Shown piece by piece: positions 53,873 to 62,958 of a stretch of 64,000 nucleotides of DNA (within the stretch, counting starts at the first letter, position 1; every line of letters starts with the position of its first letter). A model generated the notes under the pieces. That model ran no database searches, had not been told where the DNA came from, and worked only from the letters and a program-made list of their open reading frames with translations. Origin of the DNA: Agarivorans litoreus (GTDB lineage: Bacteria; Pseudomonadota; Gammaproteobacteria; Enterobacterales; Celerinatantimonadaceae); NCBI RefSeq assembly GCF_019649015.1, contig NZ_BLPI01000001.1, positions 2,718,501 to 2,782,500 of the forward strand, in the 5' to 3' direction. The translations under genes and the position numbers were made by a program.

Positions 53873-54511
53873 TTAGCGTGTGCCGTAAACCACTATAGTT
53901 TTACCGTGTGCGGTAATTAACTCTTGCTCTTCTAGCATCTTAAGAATACGGCCTACCGTTTCGCGAGAACAACCAACAATTTGGCCGATCTCTTGGCGAG
54001 TGATCTTAATCTGCATGCCATCTGGATGCGTCATAGCATCTGGCTGCTTAGCTAGGTTTAATAGCGTTTGAGCGATTCGACCAGTAACGTCTAAGAATGC
54101 TAAGTCACCTACTTTTTGGCTGGTGATTTGCAAACGGTTAGCCATTTGGCCCGAAAGGCGCATTAAGATTTCAGGGTTAACTTGAATTAGCTGACGGAAT
54201 TTCTTGTAAGAAATCTCCGCTACCTCACAAGGACTTTTTGCGCGGATCCAAGCAGTACGAATTGGATTTTCAGTGTCTTCGAAAAGACCCAATTCACCCA
54301 TGAAATCACCTTGATTCAAGTAAGACAAGATCATTTCCTTGCCTTCTTCATCTTTAATTAATACTGCCACCGAACCTTTTACAATGTAGTAAAGTGTTTC
54401 AGCTTTTTCACCAGCATGAATCAAAGTACTTTTTGATGGGTACTTATGAATGTGACAGTGAGAAAGAAACCACTCCATCACCGGATCAGCTTGAGGTTTG
54501 CCAATTACCAT
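53873..54511 (-). CDS. crp: cAMP receptor protein (catabolite regulator)
   Basis: 212 residues (E. coli 210) and very close to it: [50 protein letters not shown], and the helix-turn-helix [22 protein letters not shown] near 169-190. The Arg-Ser pair that binds cAMP in E. coli (R82-S83) reads Arg-Thr, preceded by a two-residue insertion (EDTENPI). Global regulator of carbon use. Divergent from the OsmC-family gene, as in E. coli. Confidence 0.97.
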   Translation of the reverse strand: MVIGKPQADPVMEWFLSHCHIHKYPSKSTLIHAGEKAETLYYIVKGSVAVLIKDEEGKEMILSYLNQGDFMGELGLFEDTENPIRTAWIRAKSPCEVAEISYKKFRQLIQVNPEILMRLSGQMANRLQITSQKVGDLAFLDVTGRIAQTLLNLAKQPDAMTHPDGMQIKITRQEIGQIVGCSRETVGRILKMLEEQELITAHGKTIVVYGTR

Positions 54512-54722
54512 ATTAAAGAAATCCTCTGTCTTTATAATTGTTTGCTAGCTTTATAACATGCAAACTGTATTTATTTTAATAGTCGTCCATTCCGCCTCTA
54601 GCATAAAAGGCTTCGGGCTTTGCTGCAAGGCATTTATACGCCTTTAGTATGAGTCAAACGCTGGCCTTGAACCTTGACCTAGATTAAGCTGGTCGACGAA
54701 ATATCCCCTAGGAGAATCTAAC

Positions 54723-55127
54723 ATGAAAGCGACCGTTTCTTGGTCTAAAGAACTGCAATTTATTGGAAAAAGTAGCTCAGGTCACCAAATTGAGATGGAT
54801 GGTGATGGTGCAAAGGCTGCGGCAAGCCCTATGGAGTACGTACTAATGGCGGCCGGTGGTTGTAGTTCAGTAGATATTATTTCCATTTTGAGCAAAGCTA
54901 GACAGCAAGTTACTGATTGTACAGTTAATCTCGATTCTGAGCGGGCAGAAGGTACGCCGCGAGTATTTACTAAAATTCATCTCGAATTTGTAGTTACTGG
55001 GGTTGATTTAAGTGAAAAGCATGTGGCACGCGCAGTACAATTAAGCATGGAGAAGTACTGTTCTGTGTCGCTAATGTTGAGTAAAAGCTGTGAAGTAAGC
55101 CACAGCTATCGTATTGAATCTGCTTAA
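54723..55127 (+). CDS. yhfA: OsmC family protein, YhfA-type
   Basis: 134 residues. OsmC/Ohr fold with the two cysteines in AAGGCSSVD (Cys47 region) and EKYCSVS (about 118). OsmC-family members reduce organic peroxides, but the YhfA subgroup is not well characterised. Location beside crp and prkB matches E. coli yhfA. CTAGGAG precedes the start. It ends one base from convergent prkB. Confidence 0.85.
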   Translation: MKATVSWSKELQFIGKSSSGHQIEMDGDGAKAAASPMEYVLMAAGGCSSVDIISILSKARQQVTDCTVNLDSERAEGTPRVFTKIHLEFVVTGVDLSEKHVARAVQLSMEKYCSVSLMLSKSCEVSHSYRIESA

Positions 55128-55128
55128 T

Positions 55129-55998
55129 TTAGCGAATTTTCCCTGTCTCTAATAGTTGCTGAATCATTGGCGACAGGATTAACTCCATGGCAAAACCCAT
55201 TTTCCCACCAGGTACCACAATGGTGTTTTGCCGTGACATATAAGCGCCGTCGATCATTTGCAACAAAAATGGAAAATCGACGTTTTTTAGGCCACGAAAA
55301 CGAATCACCAACATGCTCTCATCTAAGGTTGGAATGCTTTTGGCGCTAAATGGGTTAGAGGTATCTACCGTGGGGACTCGCTGAAAGTTGATATGAGTGC
55401 GAGAGAATTGAGGGGTGATGTAGTTAATGTAATCATCCATAGAGCGAACGATTGATTCTTGCACTGCTTCGCGAGAATGGCCTCGCTCGGTGGTATCTCG
55501 CACCAGCTTTTGAATCCACTCTAAGTTTACAATCGGCACCATACCGATGAGCAAGTCAACTTTAGAGGCTACATTTTTATCATCGTAGGCCACACCGCCG
55601 TGTAAGCCTTCATAAAACAGTACATCGGTGTCTTCGGGTAAATCTTGCCAAGGCGTAAAGGTACCTGGCATTTGGTTGTAAGGTACTGCTTCATCAAAGG
55701 TATGTAGATAACGACGATATTGGCCGGTGCCCGTTTCGCCATATTGTTTGAAGAAGTCGTACAGCAAATTAAAGTCGTTAGCTTCGGGGCCAAAATAGCT
55801 AATATGTTTACCATGTTCGCGAGCTTTACGAATAGCCACATCCATTTCTGGGCGAGTGTAACGGTGAAAGCTATCCCCTTCGATAAAGGCGGCGTTTAGC
55901 TTGTGCTGCCTAAACAGATGAGCAAATACTTCGCTGGTGGTTGATGTTCCAGCGCCTGATGAACCGGTAACCGCAATAACGGGATGCTTAGCTGACAT
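55129..55998 (-). CDS. prkB: Phosphoribulokinase-like protein PrkB
   Basis: 289 residues. P-loop GSSGAGTST at 12-20, with Thr18 where most kinases have Lys; E. coli PrkB shows the same departure as I recall. FYEGLHGG and VDLLIGMVPIVNLEWIQKLVRDTTERG are family segments. No Calvin-cycle genes occur nearby and the cellular substrate is unknown. Last gene of yheT-yheU-prkB on the minus strand. Confidence 0.88.
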   Translation of the reverse strand: MSAKHPVIAVTGSSGAGTSTTSEVFAHLFRQHKLNAAFIEGDSFHRYTRPEMDVAIRKAREHGKHISYFGPEANDFNLLYDFFKQYGETGTGQYRRYLHTFDEAVPYNQMPGTFTPWQDLPEDTDVLFYEGLHGGVAYDDKNVASKVDLLIGMVPIVNLEWIQKLVRDTTERGHSREAVQESIVRSMDDYINYITPQFSRTHINFQRVPTVDTSNPFSAKSIPTLDESMLVIRFRGLKNVDFPFLLQMIDGAYMSRQNTIVVPGGKMGFAMELILSPMIQQLLETGKIR

Positions 55999-56035
55999 AG
56001 TGGCCTTATTTGTTGGTGATGATTATAAACAGGGT

Positions 56036-56284
56036 TTACCCATCATCCTGCTGCCCTTCCATGGCAGAGGCATCAAATTGCTCTTTGGCAATTAAGTTTA
56101 CTGTTTCATGAAGTTCAGAGTATACGATTAAAACCGAGCCGTTAATAACTTGTTGTTTAATTTGTTCTAGTTTGTCACTAAGACTCAACTCTTGATCACC
56201 ATAGTCGGTGCCTTCGCGCAGTACATAGCTTTCTAGTAATGCATCTAAGGTGGCGGGTTCTAATTGTTGCCAAGGAATGATCAT
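56036..56284 (-). CDS. yheU: YheU family protein
   Basis: 82 residues (E. coli about 72). It begins [29 protein letters not shown], the UPF0270 start, and ends in an acidic tail. Function unknown. Its ATG overlaps the yheT stop (ATGA). Confidence 0.88.
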   Translation of the reverse strand: MIIPWQQLEPATLDALLESYVLREGTDYGDQELSLSDKLEQIKQQVINGSVLIVYSELHETVNLIAKEQFDASAMEGQQDDG

Positions 56285-57264
56285 TTTGATGTTTGCTCAA
56301 GTTGTTGTTTAAACCAAGCTGGAATAGTTGATTCAAGCCAAAATTGCGGGCGCAGCAGGCTACCACCAACAAATCCTACATGTCCACCGGTATTGCTAAG
56401 GCGATATTCTACAGCTTGGCTTAATTGATCTGCTTTGGGAATAACCCGTTGGTCCATGAAAGGATCATCAGCCGCATGGATCAATAAGGTTGGGTGGGTA
56501 ATTTCTTTTAATAAAGGCAAGCCGCTGGATCGGTGGTAATAGTCGGTAGCGCCCTTAAAACCATGTGCTTTTGCAGTGTAGTGTTCGTCAAACTGCACGA
56601 AGTTACGCCAAGTTTGGACTTCTTGAGCATTAAGAGGAGCCTGCTGGGTGCGCTCAATTTTTTTACAAAGATTACGCTTCATACGTGACAACAGGTGATG
56701 TTGATAAACTTTGGAGAAGCCTCGCTGCAAGCGCTCTGAACAAGCCGCCAAGTTTAAAGGAGGCGATACTACAGCAGCTGCAACCAGTGGAGAGTTGGGC
56801 GTTTTGGCTAAATAGTTGACTAACATATTACCACCTAAGGAATAACCTAATGCCAGTAATGGAGCCTCGGGGTATTGCTGGTGTAAGTAATTGATGCAGC
56901 TTGTAGCATCTTTAATTTCGCCACTGTGGTAACCACGCCACAAATTATTCGGTTTGCCGCTGCAGCCGCGAAAGTGCATAACTACTGCGCGCCAACCTTG
57001 TTGGTAGCAAGCCTCTAGAATCCCTTTTGCGTAGGGAGATTCAACACTGCCTTCTAAGCCATGAAACACCACCACAATGGGCTGGTTTGATGAACGAGCT
57101 TCAACGCTATCTATCCAAGCCAGGTCTACAAAGTCTCCGTCAGCTAAATCCAGTTTTTGCCAAGCTAGCTTTAAGCGCTTATTCCGCCGTAAAAAAGTAG
57201 GCAATAAGGTTTGAATATGCTTGTTTCTGGCCCACCAAGGAGCGGTAAATTGGTTTGGATTAAT
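56281..57264 (-). CDS. yheT: YheT family alpha/beta hydrolase, probable AUU start
   Basis: 327 residues if translation begins at the ATT at 57264. Alpha/beta hydrolase with HGLEG, nucleophile Ser in GYSLGGNML and the GGHVGF motif with the catalytic His near the C-terminus. The first NTG codon in frame is the TTG at 57204, but the family N-terminus ([17 protein letters not shown]) is encoded upstream of it without interruption. In that upstream part there is no ATG, GTG or TTG apart from the TTG itself; GGGAG sits seven bases before the ATT. An AUU start, as in infC, is therefore inferred; ATC at 57267 is the alternative. Confidence 0.8.
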   Translation of the reverse strand: MNPNQFTAPWWARNKHIQTLLPTFLRRNKRLKLAWQKLDLADGDFVDLAWIDSVEARSSNQPIVVVFHGLEGSVESPYAKGILEACYQQGWRAVVMHFRGCSGKPNNLWRGYHSGEIKDATSCINYLHQQYPEAPLLALGYSLGGNMLVNYLAKTPNSPLVAAAVVSPPLNLAACSERLQRGFSKVYQHHLLSRMKRNLCKKIERTQQAPLNAQEVQTWRNFVQFDEHYTAKAHGFKGATDYYHRSSGLPLLKEITHPTLLIHAADDPFMDQRVIPKADQLSQAVEYRLSNTGGHVGFVGGSLLRPQFWLESTIPAWFKQQLEQTSK

Positions 57265-57389
57265 GATTGCTCTCCCTTTGTCCGATGCGACTAAACTATG
57301 CTACCTGTCATAATTTTGTTCAAGTATCATCATTTATATTTTACAAGTTACCATGGGTAACATAATCTATTTGTGATTATAGAGTGTTT

Positions 57390-58796
57390 ATGGTGACAGA
57401 TGTGAATCAACAGCAATTTTCTAGTGACTTAACCAGCCTAAAACAAGCCTTTGTTCAGCAAAGCTACCCAAGTTTGCAGCAACGCAAATACAACCTACAG
57501 CAGTTGTTAAAGTTGTTGATGGAAAATCAAAGCGCCATTATTGAAGCGATTAGCCAAGATTTTGGTCACCGTAGCTCACATGAAACCCAGTTGATTGAGT
57601 TATTTCCTTCTATAGAGGGAATACGCTATGCCTTAAAGCACCTTAAAAAATGGCTAAAGCCACAGAGACGAGGTATTAGCATTTGGCACTTGGGTGCGAG
57701 CAATCAAGTGCTCGCAAAGCCCTTGGGTGTGCTCGGCGTTATTGTTCCTTGGAACTACCCCTTATATTTAGCCATAGGGCCGCTCACCGATGCCTTAGCT
57801 GCAGGTAATAAGGTCATGATAAAAATGTCGGAACTTAGCCCTGCACTTTCTGCATTGCTGATTGAGTTGATGCCTCAGTACCTTCCTGAGGATTTGGTAA
57901 AGGTTTACGCTGATGAAGATGGTAGCCGCGGCGCGCAATTCTCTAGCCTCGCCTTTGATCATCTGGTGTTTACCGGCTCAACCAATACCGGCCGAAAAGT
58001 GATGCAAGCAGCCGCTGCTAATCTTACTCCGGTAACTTTAGAGCTTGGCGGTAAATCTCCAGTGATTATTGCAGAAGACTACCCGGTTGAGTTGGCAGCT
58101 GAGCGCATCATGATGGGTAAGCTGTTTAATGCCGGGCAAACCTGCGTAGCACCCGACTACGTTTTACTGCACCACTCACAACGGCAAGCTTTTGTGGATG
58201 TTTGTGTGGCTTATTGTAAAAAGCACTATCAATCGCTGAGCGATCAGGCATTCACTAGCATTATTTCTGAAGACTTTTTAGATAGGCTAAATAAGCTAAG
58301 CCAGCAGGCAATAGAGCAGGGTGCAGAGAGCATTACTTTACTTCCGGGCGAGAGTAAGCAAAAGCTAGCTCCGAGTTTATTGCTAAATGTGGCTGAAGAC
58401 GCCGATGTGATGCAGCAAGAGATCTTTGGCCCAATATTGCCAGTAGTTGAATATCAGCAGTTAGACGAAGCCATTGCTTATGTGCGGCAGCAAGCTCATC
58501 CGCTCGCTTTATATGTGTTTTCTAATCAGGCTGCTACCCAGCAGCAAGTTATTCAACAAACTCAAGCTGGTGGTTTATGTATCAATGATGTGCTTTTGCA
58601 CGTAGCCCAACATGAACTGCCTTTTGGTGGGGTAGGACCGAGTGGAATGGGTCATTATCACGGTTATGACGGTTTTGTGCAGTTTTCTAAAATGCTACCC
58701 GTGTTTAAGCAAGGGCGTTTTCCGGCAATAAAACTGATGCGTCCACCTTATACAAAATTCAGTGAGTTATTGATCAAACTGATGACTCGTGGATAA
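57390..58796 (+). CDS. Aldehyde dehydrogenase, coniferyl-aldehyde-dehydrogenase type
   Basis: 468 residues from the ATG at 57390; GTG at 57384 is also in frame. Short-form ALDH3-like layout: VIVPWNYPLYLAIGPLTDALAAGN near 110-133, FTGSTNTGRKVM, catalytic Glu in LELGGKSP near 214 and Cys in FNAGQTCVAPDYVL near 248. It oxidises aliphatic or aromatic aldehydes; the exact substrate is not evident. Divergent from yheT. Confidence 0.88.
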   Translation: MVTDVNQQQFSSDLTSLKQAFVQQSYPSLQQRKYNLQQLLKLLMENQSAIIEAISQDFGHRSSHETQLIELFPSIEGIRYALKHLKKWLKPQRRGISIWHLGASNQVLAKPLGVLGVIVPWNYPLYLAIGPLTDALAAGNKVMIKMSELSPALSALLIELMPQYLPEDLVKVYADEDGSRGAQFSSLAFDHLVFTGSTNTGRKVMQAAAANLTPVTLELGGKSPVIIAEDYPVELAAERIMMGKLFNAGQTCVAPDYVLLHHSQRQAFVDVCVAYCKKHYQSLSDQAFTSIISEDFLDRLNKLSQQAIEQGAESITLLPGESKQKLAPSLLLNVAEDADVMQQEIFGPILPVVEYQQLDEAIAYVRQQAHPLALYVFSNQAATQQQVIQQTQAGGLCINDVLLHVAQHELPFGGVGPSGMGHYHGYDGFVQFSKMLPVFKQGRFPAIKLMRPPYTKFSELLIKLMTRG

Positions 58797-58828
58797 TCTG
58801 CTTAGATTGTTGCCAATAGGGTTTAGCC

Positions 58829-59074
58829 GTGAGTTGTCAGTTTTGCCAAAAGGCATGGTTTTTAGAAAAGCTAGGCCGTTGCCAACAGTGTATGTGGCAA
58901 GCCAACCTAGGCAGTTTGCTGCTATTTTTGTGCTGTCTGGGCTACAGCGGTGAAGTGGCTGTTTACTCTGTCGCGCTATGGCTAGCTTTTGCAGCATTTG
59001 CCAGCTTAAGTTTGGCTCATTGGCTAATGTTTTTGTATTACCGGTGGTCGACTAAGCAACCACCAAGTAAGTAG
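58829..59074 (+). CDS. Small zinc-ribbon-like membrane protein (DUF3624-like)
   Basis: 81 residues, GTG start with AGGG nine bases upstream. The N-terminus has two Cys pairs (C3-x2-C6 and C18-x2-C21) around KLGRCQQCMW, then two hydrophobic segments (about 26-42 and 44-70). It resembles DUF3624 proteins from memory. It follows the aldehyde dehydrogenase by 32 bases and runs head-on into miaA. Function unknown. Confidence 0.65.
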   Translation: MSCQFCQKAWFLEKLGRCQQCMWQANLGSLLLFLCCLGYSGEVAVYSVALWLAFAAFASLSLAHWLMFLYYRWSTKQPPSK

Positions 59075-59079
59075 TTGGT

Positions 59080-60018
59080 TTAAGAAAGCTCTGCACTTAA
59101 GCTTTCTAGTTGTGGCTCTACTAACTTTGCTGCTTGTTCTACCAGACTTTGCTGAGGATCCAACCAATGAATGGTATCACCACGGCGCTCCATCTTCCTA
59201 AACCAGGTATCCTGGCGTTTGGCAAACTGATGAATTTGAGAATTAAGCTTTTGAAACATATCGTTGTAGCTGAGCTGCTCTTGTAAATACTGAGCGACTA
59301 AGCGGTATTCCAAACCATAAAACTCTAGTTTGCTGTAACTCACGCCATCTCTATGAAGATTTTGCACCTCTTCGATTAAGCCCTCTTCTAAACGCTGTTT
59401 TAAGCGCAGAGTGATGCGTTTTCTTAGTACTGAGCGCTCCCAACGAATTCCCATATAAAGTGGATTTATCTTTGGATGCTTAGGCGTGCTCTGCGGTTCA
59501 ATTACTTTGTCCGACTCTGCTATCTCTATCGCCCTCACTAAACGAGGCCGCACGGTTAAATCGGTACTATTGTGCTGCTCTGGCTTAAGCGCCAATAAAC
59601 GTTGCTGTAGCTCACTTAGGCTCAACTCAGCCAGTTGATCCCGCAAGGCCTTATTTACTGGCACTTCGTGTAGTTGATAGTTTTGAGTTACTGCGTCGAT
59701 ATATAAGCCGGTACCGCCTACCATAATCGGTAGCTTATTAGCTTGTTTTATCTGCTGATAAGCAGCGAAGAAGTCTCGCTGAAAGTGAAATACACTGTAT
59801 TCGGTGTCGGGCTCTACAATATCAATAAGATGGTAGGGGATCTCTTGGTACTCATCTAAGTCTTTACCCGAGCCTATATCCAAACCTTTATATACTTGGC
59901 GTGAATCTGCCGATAGCACTTCACCATTATAGCGGCGTGCTAGTTCTACACCTAGATGGGTTTTACCTGAAGCAGTAGGGCCTAATACAACAATAAGGTT
60001 AGCGGCTTGAGTTTGCAT
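59080..60018 (-). CDS. miaA: tRNA dimethylallyltransferase
   Basis: 312 residues. P-loop VLGPTASGKTHLGVEL at 10-25, SADSRQVYKGLDIGSGK near 37-53, GGTGLYIDAV near 101, and the C-terminal RQDTWFRK. It adds the dimethylallyl group to A37 of tRNAs that read UNN codons. In most gammaproteobacteria it lies in mutL-miaA-hfq-hflX; here it stands alone, with the DUF1127 gene upstream. Confidence 0.95.
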   Translation of the reverse strand: MQTQAANLIVVLGPTASGKTHLGVELARRYNGEVLSADSRQVYKGLDIGSGKDLDEYQEIPYHLIDIVEPDTEYSVFHFQRDFFAAYQQIKQANKLPIMVGGTGLYIDAVTQNYQLHEVPVNKALRDQLAELSLSELQQRLLALKPEQHNSTDLTVRPRLVRAIEIAESDKVIEPQSTPKHPKINPLYMGIRWERSVLRKRITLRLKQRLEEGLIEEVQNLHRDGVSYSKLEFYGLEYRLVAQYLQEQLSYNDMFQKLNSQIHQFAKRQDTWFRKMERRGDTIHWLDPQQSLVEQAAKLVEPQLESLSAELS

Positions 60019-60070
60019 AGTGGTTTTAATTGCGTGGTAATTGAAAAGCGAATGGTAGCAAGAAAAAACA

Positions 60071-60102
60071 AAAACGGCATGTGCAAAGCAGCATGCCGTT
60101 TG
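60071..60102 (-). terminator. Terminator after the DUF1127 gene
   Basis: AAACGGCATG (60072-60081) / CATGCCGTTT (60092-60101). On the minus strand the stem is followed by TTTTGTTTTTT. It separates the DUF1127 gene from miaA. Confidence 0.85.
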
Positions 60103-60143
60103 TAATGAGCCTGAGGTCCTTGGCGAAAAGCGTTGTAAGTGCT

Positions 60144-60353
60144 TTAGTTTTCCCAGAAGTGCTTGCGTGATTCTTGGTAGCGGTCTGCTTCGCTTAAACC
60201 AATGTCACGTAGTAAGTAAGCGGGTAGTTGGGCTAACTGACGGCGTGTTTTTTGACGCAAAATCCACGTATTGCAAAGTTGGTAAACCTCAACAAGCTGT
60301 TGGAAGAAAGAAGTATTTTTGGTGTTGCTAATAGTATTTGCGTTAGTGCTCAT
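60144..60353 (-). CDS. DUF1127 domain small protein
   Basis: 69 residues from the ATG at 60353, with GAGG nine bases upstream. C-terminal DUF1127/YjiS-like motif: TRRQLAQLPAYLLRDIGLSEADRYQESRKHFW. Some short DUF1127 proteins in alphaproteobacteria affect RNA turnover and nutrient responses; the role here is unknown. Its own terminator follows. A palindrome ACATTAG-AAAAA-CTAATGT (60435-60453) lies in the upstream region and could be an operator. Confidence 0.82.
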   Translation of the reverse strand: MSTNANTISNTKNTSFFQQLVEVYQLCNTWILRQKTRRQLAQLPAYLLRDIGLSEADRYQESRKHFWEN

Positions 60354-60454
60354 AATGTAAGACCTCATCTCAGTTGATGGGGCAATAATAGATCTGAAAA
60401 TTCTCCTTCTCAAACAAGTAAAACTGCAATTTTCACATTAGAAAAACTAATGTT

Positions 60455-61080
60455 ATATCGGTTTTTTTGTAGCCGCTTTTAGATGTGAATAATTGTTGAA
60501 TATAAATTCATTTTTTGTGTTTTATTAGTGTGTGGGATAAAAATTTTTTAACCTGTTTTGGTGTTTTATTAGCCTGTGTGGCTTTGTTTGATGGTATCTT
60601 TCACTTGGTGTTTTGCTTGGTTGCGTTTGTTTGGTGTTTGACTAATTATTCCATGGCTTTTTATGCTGTTTATTTTAGCCTTAATCCCTTTTATCTAGGT
60701 GGCTTGTTGGTGTTTTTTATTTTCGGATAATTTATTGTTTTGGATCAATTTAATCAAGTCTTTAGGCTTAAGTTACAAGGCATTTATATGTTGATTTATT
60801 GTAAATATTGTTGCGCTTTGGTGTTGTTTTGGTAGCGTTAAAGTTCGTATTCATATTTTGCTTGGTTTATAGAATGAATAGTTTAATAAATAATCTTTTA
60901 TTTAAGCTTGTTTCTATTAGTTGTATTTGTCTTTCTGTGAGTTTTTATTAATGCAAAATGAGCTGTGTATAGAGTTTATGCGCTTAGTGAAAAGAGCACT
61001 CAAAGGCTTATGCTTCTGACTGTTTTGTGTTCAATTGTTGCCACCTGAATGTTAGAGTAATTACGCAACACTCATAATTA
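60455..61080. other. T/G-rich intergenic stretch
   Basis: About 620 bases with strong strand asymmetry: the plus strand is mostly T with G, poor in C and A, clearest at 60500-60740. An open frame at 60515-60730 (71 hydrophobic residues, TTG start, no ribosome-binding site) is probably a by-product of this composition. No tRNA or convincing gene seen. The last 40 bases before the aminotransferase are AT-rich and end with AAGGA. Confidence 0.5.
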
Positions 61081-61117
61081 CAATAAATAATTAGATTAAA
61101 TATAAGGACATGCTTTC

Positions 61118-62242
61118 ATGGATATTAGCTCTTTTAACCCTCCTCGTAGAATTTTGATGGGACCAGGGCCTTCAGATATTTCTCCACAAGTATTGCAGGC
61201 ACAAAGCCGCCCTATCATTGGCCATTTAGATCCTTTGTTCGTGAACATGATGGACGAAATTAAAACTTTGTTACAGTACGCATTTCAAACCGAAAATGCC
61301 CACACCTTCGCTGTATCCGCGCCTGGCTCTGCAGGCATGGAAACCTGTTTTGTTAACTTGGTTGAGCCAGGTGATAAAGTTGTTGTTTGTATTAATGGCG
61401 TATTTGGTCAACGCATGTTGGAAAATGTAGAGCGCTGTGGTGGTGTTCCAGTGGTGGTAGAAGACAGCTGGGGAGAAGCCGTTTCTATCGATAAAGTGAG
61501 TCAAACACTTGAGCAGCATTCCGACGCTAAAATACTGGCCTTTGTTCATGCAGAAACATCTACTGGCGTAGCTTCTGATGCTCAAGCCCTATGTGCACTG
61601 GCGAAACAACACGACTGCCTAAGCATTGTTGATGCCGTTACCTCTCTTGCGGGTATCCCCGTGAAAGTGGATGAATGGGGCATAGATGCTATCTATTCTG
61701 GTAGTCAAAAATGTCTATCTTGTGTACCCGGTTTATCACCGGTAAGTTTTAGCCAAGCGGCAGTGAGTAAGTTAACTAGCCGAAACAGTAAAGTACAAAG
61801 TTGGTTTTTAGATCAAAGCTTAGTAATGGGCTACTGGTCAGGGGAGCAAAAGCGTTCTTACCATCATACTGCGCCAGTTACTGCATTGTATGCATTACAT
61901 GAGTCATTGTTGGCCTTATATAAAGAAGGCTTAGAACAATCTTGGCAGCGACACGCCGATATGCACAGTCAGTTGGCCGATGGTCTAGCTGAGTTAGGCC
62001 TAGATTTGATGGTGGATCAAAGCTGTCGATTACCCCAGCTAAATTTAGTGGCAATCCCCAACGGCGTAGACGAAGCTGCAATTCGCGCTAAGTTGCTTAA
62101 TAACTATAACTTAGAGATTGGTGCGGGCTTAGGTCAGTTTGCTGGTAAAGCATGGCGAATAGGTTTAATGGGCTACGCTGCCCGCAAAGAGAATGTGAGT
62201 TTATGTTTAGCTGCACTGGCTGAAGTTCTTGGCAAAAGCTGA
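61118..62242 (+). CDS. Class V PLP aminotransferase (alanine/serine-glyoxylate aminotransferase family)
   Basis: 374 residues. [27 protein letters not shown] at 13-39 and the PLP lysine Lys198 in [15 protein letters not shown] with Asp172 in [11 protein letters not shown] are typical of the AGT/SGAT/PucG group. The natural amino donor cannot be read from sequence. Phosphonoacetaldehyde (PhnW-type) use is less likely since no phosphonate gene is near. It ends ahead of a clear terminator. Confidence 0.85.
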   Translation: MDISSFNPPRRILMGPGPSDISPQVLQAQSRPIIGHLDPLFVNMMDEIKTLLQYAFQTENAHTFAVSAPGSAGMETCFVNLVEPGDKVVVCINGVFGQRMLENVERCGGVPVVVEDSWGEAVSIDKVSQTLEQHSDAKILAFVHAETSTGVASDAQALCALAKQHDCLSIVDAVTSLAGIPVKVDEWGIDAIYSGSQKCLSCVPGLSPVSFSQAAVSKLTSRNSKVQSWFLDQSLVMGYWSGEQKRSYHHTAPVTALYALHESLLALYKEGLEQSWQRHADMHSQLADGLAELGLDLMVDQSCRLPQLNLVAIPNGVDEAAIRAKLLNNYNLEIGAGLGQFAGKAWRIGLMGYAARKENVSLCLAALAEVLGKS

Positions 62243-62266
62243 TATTTTCTTTCTATACTAGTGCTT

Positions 62267-62293
62267 GAAGCCCGCAGCAGCGGGTTTCTTTTT
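62267..62293 (+). terminator. Terminator after the aminotransferase gene
   Basis: GAAGCCCGC (62267-62275) / GCGGGTTTC (62280-62288) with one G-T pair, loop AGCA, then TTTTTATT. Confidence 0.85.
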
Positions 62294-62329
62294 ATTCAAA
62301 CCTATTATCGGCAGATAGGAAGAGCTTAG

Positions 62330-62944
62330 ATGTACATCGATTTTTCTAGTTTAAGTGCTAATCAGATATACCACTGCATGACTCAAACAGTGGTGCCTCG
62401 CCCTATAGCTTGGGTACTAAGCGATAACGGAGAACTTAATTCTTATAACTTAGCACCCTTCTCATACTTTACTGCCGTTAGTTCTAATCCACCTCTGATG
62501 ATGCTTTCGGTGGGTAAAAAACCAGATGGCAGCGATAAAGATACCAAAGTTAATATTGAACAACGTAAACATTGTGTAGTTCATATCGCAAGTGCAGCCC
62601 TGGCCGAGCAAGTCACCGAGTCGGCGAAAACCTTGCCACATGGCGAGTCAGAAATAGAGCTCCAACAACTTGGTTTAACTCAGTTTGATAGCTTTTCTCT
62701 ACCAAGGCTTACTAACGCCCCTATTGCTATGGCTTGCGAGCTTTATGAAATGCATAAAGTGGGGAATACACCTCAAGCAATGATACTGCTTAAAGTATTG
62801 CACCTATATATAGAAGAGCAGTTTGTCACTGAAGCGCAAGGGCGTATCACTTTAGATACCAATAGACTTAATCCGCTAGGGCGATTGGGTGGTGGCGAGT
62901 ATTGGGCAAATGGCAATAGCTTTTCTATTCAACGCCCCAAGTAA
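62330..62944 (+). CDS. Flavin reductase-like (FMN-binding split barrel) protein
   Basis: 204 residues. TQTVVPRPIAWVLSDNGELNSYNLAPFSYFTAVSSNPPLMMLSVG near 18-62 is the flavoredoxin/flavin-reductase-like split-barrel signature. It probably binds FMN; substrate and partner are unknown. AGGAAGAG precedes the ATG. The NlpC/P60 gene follows after 14 bases. Confidence 0.85.
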   Translation: MYIDFSSLSANQIYHCMTQTVVPRPIAWVLSDNGELNSYNLAPFSYFTAVSSNPPLMMLSVGKKPDGSDKDTKVNIEQRKHCVVHIASAALAEQVTESAKTLPHGESEIELQQLGLTQFDSFSLPRLTNAPIAMACELYEMHKVGNTPQAMILLKVLHLYIEEQFVTEAQGRITLDTNRLNPLGRLGGGEYWANGNSFSIQRPK

Positions 62945-62958
62945 AGGTAGCGAGTTTA

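Noticed and set aside
60515..60730. Open frame for a 71-residue hydrophobic protein
   Set aside because: TTG start, no ribosome-binding site, and the hydrophobic content follows from the T-rich composition of the region.
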